From Methylococcaceae bacterium (GTDB taxonomy: Bacteria > Pseudomonadota > Gammaproteobacteria > Methylococcales > Methylomonadaceae), in assembly GCA_030693065.1 (NCBI GenBank), contig JAUYBL010000015.1:17830-81829 (forward strand): DNA of 64,000 nt, written 5' to 3'. Made by a program: the position numbers and the translations under genes. Below the pieces are notes generated by a model. It was not told the DNA's origin. It saw only the letters and a program-made list of their open reading frames with translations, and searched no databases. Positions 18,974 to 26,633 of the stretch are shown here, piece by piece (the first letter of the stretch is position 1; every line of letters starts with the position of its first letter).

Positions 18974-19753
18974 TTACTCCTTGTTTTCAGCATCCGGCTT
19001 GTCATCAAGAAACTTTTTGTAGTTGATAGACACTTTAAGTCCAGCAAAACGTCCCGCCATTTTAATCAGTTCTTGGGTTTTTTTATCGAAAGTGAGTTTG
19101 ACTTCGCTTAAGGCCCGGTCTTCATAGCCTTCTTCTATGCCGTGGGTATCCAGCAGGAAATGGTAGATATATATTTCCCATTCCGGCTCGTCTCTGATTT
19201 CAAGCGGTTCGCCCAGCTTGGCAACGACGGTTGCTTTTTTCGGGAGTTCAGCGGAAATTTTTTCGATTAAATCGGTATTGCCGCGCAGCTGCATTTTGTC
19301 TTTGTTGATTTCCGCGCCGCCAATTGAGCGTAATGACACTTCCAAAAACTTTGGCGGGGCAATTTCTAAGAACAACGACGAAAACGACCAAGAGGTAATG
19401 CGGCTTTCCTTGTTAAAGTTTAATTCCGAATAGAATTTGACTTCCGGTACCGCAGGTTTGTTATTGGCATCTACTTTATTGAACCGGTAGCGCCAGCGCC
19501 GTCCGGTTGGCGTGGGATCGTCTTCACTGGCGTAAAGTTTCGATAATGAGACAAAATCTTTACTGTAAAGAATCGGCTCTTTAAATTCCAAGGTAAAGGC
19601 ATCGGTCACTACGATATTGAAATAACGATCAAATTCACCCATCTGCAGATAGGTTTGATACGCCCGTAACCAGTAAGCGCAGCCGGTTAAAGAGACCAGC
19701 AGTATCAGCAACCCGACAATGCGAAGGTGGCGATGGATGATTTGAGTTTTCAT
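18974..19753 (-). CDS. Hypothetical lipoprotein
   Basis: A 259-residue protein that I do not recognise. The N-terminus is a lipoprotein signal: LRIVGLLILLVSLTGCAYW, with lipobox LTGC and the lipidated cysteine at residue 26. The rest is predicted to be mostly beta strand with charged loops (for example EWEIYIYHFLLDTHGIEEGY). It is encoded 3 bases downstream of hslO on the same strand, so the two are probably co-transcribed. It likely sits in the inner or outer membrane facing the periplasm. Function unknown. Confidence 0.8.
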   Translation of the reverse strand: MKTQIIHRHLRIVGLLILLVSLTGCAYWLRAYQTYLQMGEFDRYFNIVVTDAFTLEFKEPILYSKDFVSLSKLYASEDDPTPTGRRWRYRFNKVDANNKPAVPEVKFYSELNFNKESRITSWSFSSLFLEIAPPKFLEVSLRSIGGAEINKDKMQLRGNTDLIEKISAELPKKATVVAKLGEPLEIRDEPEWEIYIYHFLLDTHGIEEGYEDRALSEVKLTFDKKTQELIKMAGRFAGLKVSINYKKFLDDKPDAENKE

Positions 19754-19756
19754 GGG

Positions 19757-20638
19757 CTAATGCCTAGTGTTAGATGGGGTGCTGACGCCGTCTGGAACCA
19801 AAATAGCTTCTACATCCACTTGGTCGAAGCTGTAATGTTTGCCGCAGAATTCACAATCGACTTTAATTGTCTCTTGTTCCTGCAAAATATCTTCGAGCTC
19901 TGCGCGGCCCATGGCACGTAGGGTTTTCTCAATTACTTGACGGGAACAGCTGCAATAAAATTCAACAGGCTCGGCGTCAAACAGTCGGACGTGTTCTTCG
20001 TGAAATAGACGGAGCAATAGATCTTCAGCGTCCAGATCAAGAATTTCCTGGCTGGTTATGGTATTGGCCAGTATTTCGATGCGATCCCACGCATCGTGGT
20101 CGTAAACGGCGGCGCGATCATGTTCAGGCAGTTCCTGGATGAATAGTCCGGCGGCGTCAGTCTCGTTGGCAAATAACCACAGACGGGTTTTGAGCTGTTC
20201 GGACTGGGCAAAATACATTTCCAAGGAAGCCGCTAAATTACTTGTTTGCAGCGGCACAATGCCTTGATAAGGCTGGTTGTTGTCGGAGGTGACAGTAAGT
20301 ACAAGTTGACCTTGCCCAAACAGGTTGTCTTGCGCATTTGGCGGCGCGTTTTCGCGGGCGCGTACTAGGCCCCTTATTTTTTTATCTTCGGTCGATTGAG
20401 CTACTAGGGTTTGGATATGACCGTCACCTTGGGTTTGTAAAATCATCGAGCCTTTAAACTTAATAGTTGCCGATAGCATCACTACTGCAACTAGAGCTTG
20501 CCCGAGTTGTTGCTGTATGGCTTCGTCACCTTGCTGGTGGCTTTTTGCTTGTTGCCAGCTCTGGGTTAATTTCACCCATTCACCGCGGATGCCGAGTTCC
20601 TCGAATAAAAAACGGCGTAATACATCTTGCTCTTTCAT
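19757..20638 (-). CDS. hslO: Redox-regulated chaperone Hsp33
   Basis: A 293-residue cytoplasmic holdase that becomes active when its zinc-bound cysteines are oxidised. The C-terminal redox switch is intact: Cys229 and Cys231 (CSC) and Cys262 and Cys265 (CEFC), spaced as in the E. coli protein. The N-terminal part has the expected RGLVRARENAPP and the GQGQLVLTV segments. It lies divergent from msrA, another oxidative-damage gene, with a 65-bp gap that must hold both promoters. A lipoprotein gene follows. Confidence 0.94.
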   Translation of the reverse strand: MKEQDVLRRFLFEELGIRGEWVKLTQSWQQAKSHQQGDEAIQQQLGQALVAVVMLSATIKFKGSMILQTQGDGHIQTLVAQSTEDKKIRGLVRARENAPPNAQDNLFGQGQLVLTVTSDNNQPYQGIVPLQTSNLAASLEMYFAQSEQLKTRLWLFANETDAAGLFIQELPEHDRAAVYDHDAWDRIEILANTITSQEILDLDAEDLLLRLFHEEHVRLFDAEPVEFYCSCSRQVIEKTLRAMGRAELEDILQEQETIKVDCEFCGKHYSFDQVDVEAILVPDGVSTPSNTRH

Positions 20639-20703
20639 GATTCTCCGATTAAATGTTCTATGTTTTTACAGTGTCATAATTTTCAACAAAAATACCACAG
20701 CCG

Positions 20704-21336
20704 ATGATATTCACGACAAAAAAACTTACTCTGCCTGATCCTGTTGATGCGTTGCCGGGACGTGCCGCGTCCATGCCGGTGACAAATAAACATTATGTGA
20801 ATGGCAATCCAATTTTGCCGCCCTTTCCAGAATCCTTGGAGCATGTGTTATTTGGGTTGGGTTGTTTTTGGGGGGCTGAACGTAAATTCTGGCAATATGC
20901 AGGGGTGTTTTCTACCGCAGTGGGTTATGCGGGTGGCTACACCCCTAATCCTACCTATGACGAGGTTTGCAGCGGTTTAACCGGGCATACTGAGATAGTT
21001 AGCGTGGTTTATGATCCGGCCATCGTTACTTTTAATACGTTGCTGGAATTATTCTGGACAGTACACAATCCTACTCAGGGAATGAGGCAGGGTAATGATG
21101 TCGGCACTCAGTATCGATCGGCGATTTATACCTACACGGAAAAACAATTTAGCGAAGCGTTAAAATCAAAAGAACAGTATCAGCAACGCCTTAAACAAGC
21201 CGGTTTCAATGAGATAACGACGGAAATTGCCCCAGCTGGAGAGTTTTATTCTGCCGAAGATTATCACCAACAATATCTTGCCAAAGAACCACAGGGTTAT
21301 TGCGGATTAGGGGGCTTGGGAGTGGCGTTTGAATAA
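20704..21336 (+). CDS. msrA: Peptide-methionine (S)-S-oxide reductase
   Basis: A 210-residue enzyme that repairs methionine S-sulfoxide in proteins. The catalytic cysteine is Cys54 in [10 protein letters not shown]. Other family motifs are [18 protein letters not shown] near residue 79, [12 protein letters not shown] near 99 and [13 protein letters not shown] near 133; the C-terminus has [20 protein letters not shown] with a resolving-type cysteine. The N-terminal extension with DALPGR is usual for the proteobacterial long form. It diverges from hslO. No own terminator is evident; the hairpin that follows at 21363-21384 has its T run on the opposite strand. Confidence 0.95.
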   Translation: MIFTTKKLTLPDPVDALPGRAASMPVTNKHYVNGNPILPPFPESLEHVLFGLGCFWGAERKFWQYAGVFSTAVGYAGGYTPNPTYDEVCSGLTGHTEIVSVVYDPAIVTFNTLLELFWTVHNPTQGMRQGNDVGTQYRSAIYTYTEKQFSEALKSKEQYQQRLKQAGFNEITTEIAPAGEFYSAEDYHQQYLAKEPQGYCGLGGLGVAFE

Positions 21337-21355
21337 AGTTGTAAAGCTAACGGGC

Positions 21356-21447
21356 AAAAAAAAGGCAGTTTATAAAAACTGCCTGAAGTATTAGGAAGGA
21401 TATAACGCAACTTTCAGCTATGAAAGCCTACTCAGGCTCTAAAAGTT
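21356..21447 (-). ncRNA. Putative small regulatory RNA A (anti-Shine-Dalgarno type)
   Basis: Read on the minus strand, this stretch has all parts of a small RNA of about 92 nt. A -10 element TATTAT (21454-21459) lies 24 bases after a RegA-like box (21483-21498). The transcript would fold into two small hairpins (AGCCT/AGGCT and CTTTCA/TGAAAG), leave an unpaired segment with ATATCCTTCCT (21393-21403) and end in a rho-independent terminator: 9-bp stem at 21363-21384 plus eight T. No minus-strand gene follows, so it is not a leader. A sibling with the same layout is at 47077-47158. The exact 5' end is estimated. Existence of the transcript is an inference. Confidence 0.65.
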
Positions 21448-21482
21448 AGATAGATAATAGCAACGCCTTAGGCAAATAAAAA

Positions 21483-21498
21483 TGTGGCATATTGTCGC
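21483..21498. promoter_or_regulatory. RegA/RegR-like binding box between sRNA A and the sensor kinase gene
   Basis: The plus strand reads TGTGGCATATTGTCGC. This resembles the RegR/RegA-type box that I recall as GNGRCRTTNNGNCGC. It lies 44 bases before the kinase ATG and 24 bases from the -10 of sRNA A, so it could serve both directions. An almost identical box is at 47184-47199. Confidence 0.55.
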
Positions 21499-21541
21499 AC
21501 CCCGTCCATTAAGCTATTAAAAACGCCAGAGATGTCCAATA

Positions 21542-22960
21542 ATGGCGGTCGGCTTAACTTCCCAAATTGCTGAATTCAACATGCTGTCACACGTTTCTTC
21601 GAGACCCGGCTCATCGGCACTGCAAAACCTGAGCTGGCTGTTCATTTTGCGAAATTTGATGATCCTTAGCGAGTCTGTGCTGATTTTTTTAACCACATTT
21701 GGATTAAATATTAAATTGCCTCAGCAGCAACTTTGGCTGGTGGTAATGTCGATAATTGCGGTCAATATTTACACCTGGCTACGCTTGCAGATTGATGATC
21801 CGGTAACTGATCAGGAAATTTTTTCGCAATTAGCGGTTGATGTTCTTGGGATTACCGCGTTGCTGTATCTCACGGGCGGCGCATCAAATCCGATTATATG
21901 GGTGTATCTGCTGCCACTGATTATTACCGCTATTATGTTGCCCCAAGCGTATGCGTGGTACATGGTCATTTTGACGACGTCGATGTATACAATTTTAATG
22001 GCTTACAACGTGCCGTTACCTTCAATAGAGCCGCATATCCCTAATCCCGATATGGTGCATGACAATATTGAACATCTGGAAATGTTGCATCAGGCGCACG
22101 CCACCAGTGACAGGCATTATTTTAATCTGCATATTTTTGGTATGTGGTTTGGGTTTGTGTTTAGTGCCGGATTAGTCGCATTTTTTGTGGTCGAGCTGGC
22201 AAGAACATTAAAAGTTCAGGAACGCAGCTTGGCGGAGGCACGAGAAAGTGCATTGCGCGATGAACGGGTGGTGGCTTTAGGTACGTTGGCGGCCAGCGCC
22301 GCGCACGACATGGGGACGCCGTTAGGGACTATCGCTATTCTTGCGCATGAACTGGAGAACGATTATCCCATCCATCGTTATCCTGAGCTACATGAAAGAG
22401 TCGTCATCATGCAGCAGCAGCTTGATCGATGTAAAAAAGCGTTATCCGTGATGTCTGCTTCAGCGGGTGAAATGCGCGCCGAATCAGGTAGCATTATGCC
22501 AGTGGCTGATTATCTGGATGACGTGCTCAAACAATGGCGGACTCATCAACCATCAACGAAGCTCAGATTATTTATCGATCCAAGTATTGTCGAAGACGCT
22601 AAAATTATCGCTGAACGTACTCTGACTCATGCGCTAATCAATATTTTAAACAACGCCGCCGAAGCATCGCCACCAGAACAAGGGCTTGAGTTTCATGCCG
22701 GCTGGGATAGAGAACAGGCAATTATAAAAATTCGTGATTTTGGCCCTGGCTTTCCCCCCGAGGTTTTTCAACTGGTCGGTAAGCAGCCGGTAGCCAGTAA
22801 AAAACGCGGTATGGGCGTGGGTTTATTTTTGACTTATTCGACCATTAGCCGAGTCGGTGGCAAGGTTAATTTTGACAATATGGATTCGGGCGGTGCTTGC
22901 GTAGAAATCACCCTTCCTCTTTTACAACTGAAACATGGCGATGACAGCACAGGAAATTGA
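21542..22960 (+). CDS. regB: RegB/PrrB/ActS-type redox sensor histidine kinase
   Basis: A 472-residue membrane histidine kinase. The N-terminal half holds about six membrane segments, with GGASNPIIWVYLLPLIITA near residue 116, which matches the GGxxNPF quinone-site region of RegB. The H box is LAASAAHDMGTPLGTIAI with His255 as phosphorylation site. Cys297 in QLDRCKKAL matches the redox-active cysteine of the RegB dimerisation region. ATP-binding boxes follow: NILNNAAEASP (N box), IRDFGPGFP (G1) and GMGVGLFLTYS (G2). It overlaps the response-regulator gene by 26 bases. No good ribosome binding site is seen before the ATG at 21542, so the start is uncertain. Confidence 0.88.
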   Translation: MAVGLTSQIAEFNMLSHVSSRPGSSALQNLSWLFILRNLMILSESVLIFLTTFGLNIKLPQQQLWLVVMSIIAVNIYTWLRLQIDDPVTDQEIFSQLAVDVLGITALLYLTGGASNPIIWVYLLPLIITAIMLPQAYAWYMVILTTSMYTILMAYNVPLPSIEPHIPNPDMVHDNIEHLEMLHQAHATSDRHYFNLHIFGMWFGFVFSAGLVAFFVVELARTLKVQERSLAEARESALRDERVVALGTLAASAAHDMGTPLGTIAILAHELENDYPIHRYPELHERVVIMQQQLDRCKKALSVMSASAGEMRAESGSIMPVADYLDDVLKQWRTHQPSTKLRLFIDPSIVEDAKIIAERTLTHALINILNNAAEASPPEQGLEFHAGWDREQAIIKIRDFGPGFPPEVFQLVGKQPVASKKRGMGVGLFLTYSTISRVGGKVNFDNMDSGGACVEITLPLLQLKHGDDSTGN

Positions 22961-23489
22961 TAAACCCAGGCTATTACTGGTAGATGACGATGAGGTTTTT
23001 TGTAATGTATTGAAAGCCGCGTTGCAAAAAAGAAATTTTGAAGTTCTGATAGCGAATGACGTTAACACGGGCATTGAATTAGCCGAACTTAATCTGCCGG
23101 AATATGCCGTGATTGATTTACGTATCGGTCATGAATCAGGACTGGAATTAGTAAAAAAGTTGATTTCGTTAGACGACAATACCCGCATTGTTATGTTGAC
23201 GGGTTTTGCCAGTATTGTTACAGCGGTTGAATCCATAAAATTGGGCGCGGTGCATTATTTGACCAAACCAGCCAATGCTGATGAAATTGTGACGGCGCTA
23301 AATAAAAATGAAGGCGATTCTACTGTGGGCATCAGTGAAAGCCCGCTGTCAATAAAACGCCTGGAATGGGAACATTTACAGAAAGTGTTGATGCAGCATG
23401 ATGGCAATATTTCTGCTGCGGCCAGAGCACTGAATATGCATCGACGTACCTTACAAAGAAAATTGGATAAAAAACCAGTGCGGGAGTAA
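22935..23489 (+). CDS. regA: RegA/PrrA/ActR-type response regulator
   Basis: A 184-residue regulator. The receiver domain (residues 12-120) has the acidic pocket Asp17-Asp19, the phosphorylation site Asp61 in YAVIDLRIG and Lys111 in YLTKPAN. The C-terminal Fis-type helix-turn-helix spans about residues 145-180 (NISAAARALNMHRRTLQRKL), as in RegA/PrrA, whose recognition-helix region is strongly conserved. It is the partner of the overlapping kinase and would switch genes in response to redox or oxygen state. Candidate binding boxes are at 21483-21498 and 47184-47224, each next to a putative small RNA. Confidence 0.9.
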   Translation: MAMTAQEIDKPRLLLVDDDEVFCNVLKAALQKRNFEVLIANDVNTGIELAELNLPEYAVIDLRIGHESGLELVKKLISLDDNTRIVMLTGFASIVTAVESIKLGAVHYLTKPANADEIVTALNKNEGDSTVGISESPLSIKRLEWEHLQKVLMQHDGNISAAARALNMHRRTLQRKLDKKPVRE

Positions 23490-23660
23490 CGAGTGTCTTT
23501 GAATCCCGTGCAATTTTTAATGATTAATTTTCTAGTCGCTAACGCTGACAGTAAAATCAACGCTTGAGATAAATATAATAATTTTCAATTAGTTACATTT
23601 TATTTTCTTCAAGTTAATCTTGCTAAATGCCTAAAAAATAAAAATAAATTATTTATAGTT

Positions 23661-23688
23661 TTGACACGACACCTAAAGCCGTGATAAA
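23661..23688 (+). promoter_or_regulatory. Sigma-70-like promoter of the small membrane protein
   Basis: A perfect -35 TTGACA (23661-23666) is followed by GATAAA at 23683-23688 with a 16-base spacer. Transcription would begin near 23696, exactly where a series of hairpins starts. Confidence 0.6.
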
Positions 23689-23696
23689 AATTACCC

Positions 23697-23759
23697 CGTC
23701 GTTTGTTTTGCAAGCGACGTACAACTCAAAGATGATTTGAGTTGTCCCTTAGCTAAGGG
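23697..23759 (+). promoter_or_regulatory. Structured 5' leader with three consecutive hairpins
   Basis: Three inverted repeats follow each other with almost no gap: CGTCG/CGACG (23697-23719), the perfect 10-bp stem ACAACTCAAA/TTTGAGTTGT (23721-23745) and the palindrome CCCTTAGCTAAGGG (23746-23759). They lie between a good promoter and the ATG at 23798. I do not recognise a known riboswitch class. Together they fill the approximately 308-base gap after regA, whose first half (23490-23650) is AT-rich and shows nothing else. Confidence 0.55.
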
Positions 23760-23797
23760 CTATAAAAATTACTATAAATAACTATGAGGATTTAGAA

Positions 23798-24007
23798 ATG
23801 GCTGAAGAACAAGAAAAAGACTATTTTTGGTTTTATATTGGCGGATTAATTGTTGCTACTATCGTTTTAGTATTGATGCTGAAAGCTGATGAAACCAAGC
23901 ATTTGGCTAGTGGCGTAGTTGCAGAGCAGCAAAAAGAAACATTCACAAAAATTGAAAAAAGACACACTAGCAACAACAGTAGCGCTGAAGCGATTTCTGG
24001 AAAATAA
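23798..24007 (+). CDS. Small single-span membrane protein, unknown function
   Basis: A 69-residue protein I do not recognise. It has a short charged N-terminus (MAEEQEKD), one membrane segment (YFWFYIGGLIVATIVLVLML) and a polar C-terminal tail rich in Lys, Glu and Ser. The gene has a complete transcription unit of its own: promoter at 23661, structured leader, ribosome binding site (GAGGAT, about 8 bases before the ATG) and a strong terminator right after the stop. Such independent, well-framed expression argues for a real and well-expressed gene. A link with the adjacent RegB/RegA-like pair is possible but only by position. Confidence 0.75.
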   Translation: MAEEQEKDYFWFYIGGLIVATIVLVLMLKADETKHLASGVVAEQQKETFTKIEKRHTSNNSSAEAISGK

Positions 24008-24028
24008 AGTTTTATAAAAATTGTTGTG

Positions 24029-24069
24029 AAAAAATCCCCCGTTGCTTTACGCACGGGGGATTTTTTTTG
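24029..24069 (+). terminator. Rho-independent terminator of the small membrane protein gene
   Basis: AAAATCCCCCGT pairs with ACGGGGGATTTT around a loop of about 10 bases, and the stem runs into eight or more T. It is one of the clearest terminators in the window. Confidence 0.92.
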
Positions 24070-24125
24070 TCTTTCGTTTTTTCTTAAGCTGACATTTAGT
24101 CGGCGTGAATGCCTTCTAAAGAAGA

Positions 24126-24221
24126 TTATACCAATCCCAATAAGTTCACCTACTATCCCTCCTCCAACGGATGAAGGTTAGGATGAGGGTTTTAAATAAA
24201 AACTTATTGGGATTGGTATTA
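24126..24221. mobile_element. MITE-like element, copy 1
   Basis: A 96-bp sequence with terminal inverted repeats TATACCAATCCCAATAAGTT and its complement at the other end, lacking any coding frame. A related copy lies at 46150-46264 in the opposite orientation and shares both ends and most of the interior (AAACCCTCAT, GGGATAG, GTGAACTTATT). It sits directly downstream of lpxD. The sequence pattern is that of a miniature inverted-repeat transposable element or large REP. Confidence 0.75.
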
Positions 24222-24228
24222 GTTGTAT

Positions 24229-25281
24229 TTATTCAGCGCTTGGAGATTGTTGCTCAAGCTGCTTAATTTTTTCTTCCAGCAGTTTTACGGTCTTTAATAG
24301 ATCAGGCAGTTTGCTCAAAGCAATTTGTTCTTTGTAGGCGGTTTTTTTGTCTTTGGCCGGACTACCAAACATTTGCGCACCTGCAGCAACATTTCCAGCA
24401 ACCCCGGAACGCGCCATAATTACTGCGCCGCGGCCAATAGTGACATGATCAGCAACCCCGGAACTACCGGCTAAAATGGCATAATCTTCGATAGTGCAAG
24501 AACCCGATACACCGGTTAAACCGCACATGATCACGCCTTGGCCAATTTTATTGTTGTGGCCGATTTGTACCAAGTTGTCTATTTTGCTACCCGCACCGAT
24601 GACCGTACTGCCCAATGCGCCCCTATCTACACAAGTATTCGCACCGATTTCGACATTATTGCCAATGACGACATTACCGACTTGCGGTACTTTGATATGT
24701 TGACCATTTCTGAACTTATACCCAAAACCATCGGCGCCGATAATTGCGCCAGAGTGGATGATCACGTTATCGCCGATCTCCACGTCATCATAAATAACGG
24801 CATAAGGGTAAATTCGGCAGTTATTGCCTATTTTGACGTTTTTACCGATGTAAGCACCGGCTAAAATTTCACTGCTATCACCAATCTGAGTTTGCTCGCC
24901 AATAATTGCGTATGGGCCGATATAGGTGGCATTACCCAAAGTAATATTTGCTTCCAGCACGGCTTGCGGCGCAATACCAGGCAGGTAAGATCGCTCAGGG
25001 TGTAGTAATTCAACCGCTTTAATAAAGCTAAGTTCCGGATCGGTACAAATTAATAAAGCTACGTTTTCCGGAACATCAGTGACAGGGAAATTCTCGCCGA
25101 TGATGCATGCTGATGCGGTTGAATTTTTCAGGTGATGGGCATAACGACTGTTGGTTAGCTGGGTAACTTGACCACTTTCAGCAGCGGTAATGTCAGCAGC
25201 CGATTGAATTACTGTTGTCTCTTCACCCCCCTCCAATCTGGCGCCGCAAAAATCAGCCAATTCTTTTAATGTTATCGTCAT
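24229..25281 (-). CDS. lpxD: UDP-3-O-acylglucosamine N-acyltransferase
   Basis: A 350-residue trimeric acyltransferase of lipid A synthesis. Residues 1-100 form the uridine-binding domain, followed by a left-handed beta helix of hexapeptide repeats from about residue 108 to 310 (for example NATYIGPYAIIGEQTQIGDS and CRIYPYAVIYDDVEIGDN), and a C-terminal helix KLLEEKIKQLEQQ. The catalytic histidine region is IHSGAIIGADGFGY, with HNNKIGQGVIMCGLTGVSGS further on. It is a stand-alone copy: no lpxA, fabZ or lpxB is adjacent, so it may be a second, non-cluster lpxD. Confidence in the family is high. Confidence 0.93.
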   Translation of the reverse strand: MTITLKELADFCGARLEGGEETTVIQSAADITAAESGQVTQLTNSRYAHHLKNSTASACIIGENFPVTDVPENVALLICTDPELSFIKAVELLHPERSYLPGIAPQAVLEANITLGNATYIGPYAIIGEQTQIGDSSEILAGAYIGKNVKIGNNCRIYPYAVIYDDVEIGDNVIIHSGAIIGADGFGYKFRNGQHIKVPQVGNVVIGNNVEIGANTCVDRGALGSTVIGAGSKIDNLVQIGHNNKIGQGVIMCGLTGVSGSCTIEDYAILAGSSGVADHVTIGRGAVIMARSGVAGNVAAGAQMFGSPAKDKKTAYKEQIALSKLPDLLKTVKLLEEKIKQLEQQSPSAE

Positions 25282-25391
25282 GTTTATCTCTATTGGATTA
25301 ATGGGGTAATGCTTATCAGAATTTTAGGGCAAGAAGTCAAAAAATTGGTCGGTCATATTTTGACAACAAGCATAGCATGATGAAAAAAGTT

Positions 25392-25865
25392 TCAGCGTTG
25401 CCAATGTCCACTTTTTCCGCCGTCTTTTTCCAGCAATTGTACTGACTGAATAACCATGCCGCGATCAACCCCTTTACACATATCATAAATGGTAAGTAGA
25501 GCAATTTGGGTAGCTGTTAATGCTTCCATTTCCACACCGGTTTGACCATTGGTTTTTACCGTAACCTGACAGCGCACACGATGATTGTCAGGCTCAGGTG
25601 TAAGGTTGACCTCAACATGGGTAATGGGCAGAGGGTGACACAATGGAATTAAATCTGCGGTTTTTTTGCTGGCCATAATACCGGCAAGCCTTGCCACAGC
25701 AAGTACATCACCTTTTTTATGCTCGCCAGCGATGATGAGACGTAGCGTTTCAGGCTGCATTTCGATGAAACCTTCGGTAACAGCCATCCGTTGGGTAATG
25801 GCTTTGCTGCCCACATCGATCATGTGTGCTTCGCCTGCCTGATTAAAATGCGGAGTGTGAGTCAT
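25392..25865 (-). CDS. moaC: Cyclic pyranopterin monophosphate synthase
   Basis: A 157-residue enzyme of molybdenum-cofactor synthesis. I choose ATG 25865 ([21 protein letters not shown]), the usual family start; a longer frame from 25937 would overlap moaD. Conserved parts are the N-terminal [13 protein letters not shown], the substrate-binding [15 protein letters not shown] near residue 69 and [20 protein letters not shown] near 108. It is divergent from moaD-moaE, with 61 bp between start codons, so the three moa genes probably share a control region. Confidence 0.93.
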   Translation of the reverse strand: MTHTPHFNQAGEAHMIDVGSKAITQRMAVTEGFIEMQPETLRLIIAGEHKKGDVLAVARLAGIMASKKTADLIPLCHPLPITHVEVNLTPEPDNHRVRCQVTVKTNGQTGVEMEALTATQIALLTIYDMCKGVDRGMVIQSVQLLEKDGGKSGHWQR

Positions 25866-25926
25866 TGGCGGTAGAATTACGTGCAAAAAGCCATTATCCA
25901 TTTTTTTAACCAGCGCGTGAATGATC

Positions 25927-26160
25927 ATGTCCATCAAAGTCCGTTATTTTGCTAGCCTGAAAGACCGTGTGGGATGCGCCGAGCAGGCCATTCATAGTTC
26001 AGGATTGTCGACAGTCAGATCAATATGGCATGCTGCCAATCCAGATAAAAAGCTACCCGATAACATTCTGGCTGCGGTAAACATGGACTATGTCGACTTG
26101 GATAGTCCAGTTAACGATGGTGATGAAGTGGCATTTTTTCCGCCGGTGACAGGAGGTTAA
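25927..26160 (+). CDS. moaD: Molybdopterin synthase sulfur carrier subunit
   Basis: A 77-residue ubiquitin-like protein. It opens with the family's usual [14 protein letters not shown] and ends in FFPPVTGG; the C-terminal Gly-Gly is thiocarboxylated and donates sulfur to molybdopterin. An in-frame ATG 6 bases earlier (25921) is an equally possible start. moaE follows after 2 bases, and the two products form the MoaD-MoaE heterotetramer. Confidence 0.93.
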   Translation: MSIKVRYFASLKDRVGCAEQAIHSSGLSTVRSIWHAANPDKKLPDNILAAVNMDYVDLDSPVNDGDEVAFFPPVTGG

Positions 26161-26162
26161 AT

Positions 26163-26618
26163 ATGCTGATAAAAATCTGCCCTGATATGTTTGATCCTTG
26201 GCAAGAGGTTCAATCGTATCAACAGAATACGTTAACAGCGCTGACCGGTAAAATTGGTGCGACCAGTGTATTTGTCGGCACCATGCGCGATTTTAATGAG
26301 GGTGATCAAGTTAAGGGCATGACGCTTGAACATTACCCAGGCATGACTGAAAGACAGCTGGCAAAAATTGTTGCTCAAGCTCAGTCGCAATGGCAAATTT
26401 TGGATGCGCTTATCGTGCATCGGGTAGGTGCTATTTTGCCAGATGAGGCGATTGTGTTGGTGGCGGTGTGGTCATCGCATCGAGGCGAGGCTTTTGATGC
26501 CAGTCGCAACATCATGGAAGCCCTGAAATCGAAAGCGCCATTTTGGAAAAAAGAGCTGCTAGACTCAGATCAAGAACGCTGGGTGTCAAAAAATACTGAT
26601 GGCTATACAACTTGTTAA
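26163..26618 (+). CDS. moaE: Molybdopterin synthase catalytic subunit
   Basis: A 151-residue protein that forms molybdopterin synthase with MoaD. The family core is visible: GATSVFVGTMRDFNEGDQV near residue 34, LEHYPGMTERQL near 57, the active-site region HRVGAILPDEAIVLVAV near 85 and SHRGEAFDASRNIMEALKSKAPFWKKE near 103 with the catalytic lysines. A ribosome binding site (GGAGG) overlaps the end of moaD, so translation of the two is probably coupled. Confidence 0.95.
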   Translation: MLIKICPDMFDPWQEVQSYQQNTLTALTGKIGATSVFVGTMRDFNEGDQVKGMTLEHYPGMTERQLAKIVAQAQSQWQILDALIVHRVGAILPDEAIVLVAVWSSHRGEAFDASRNIMEALKSKAPFWKKELLDSDQERWVSKNTDGYTTC

Positions 26619-26633
26619 CTGGAAGGAATTTAG

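Noticed and set aside
24126..24221. Bidirectional terminator between the small membrane protein gene and lpxD
   Set aside because: The plus-strand terminator is already complete at 24029-24069, and the long inverted-repeat sequence has a homologous copy elsewhere, so a mobile repeat explains it better.
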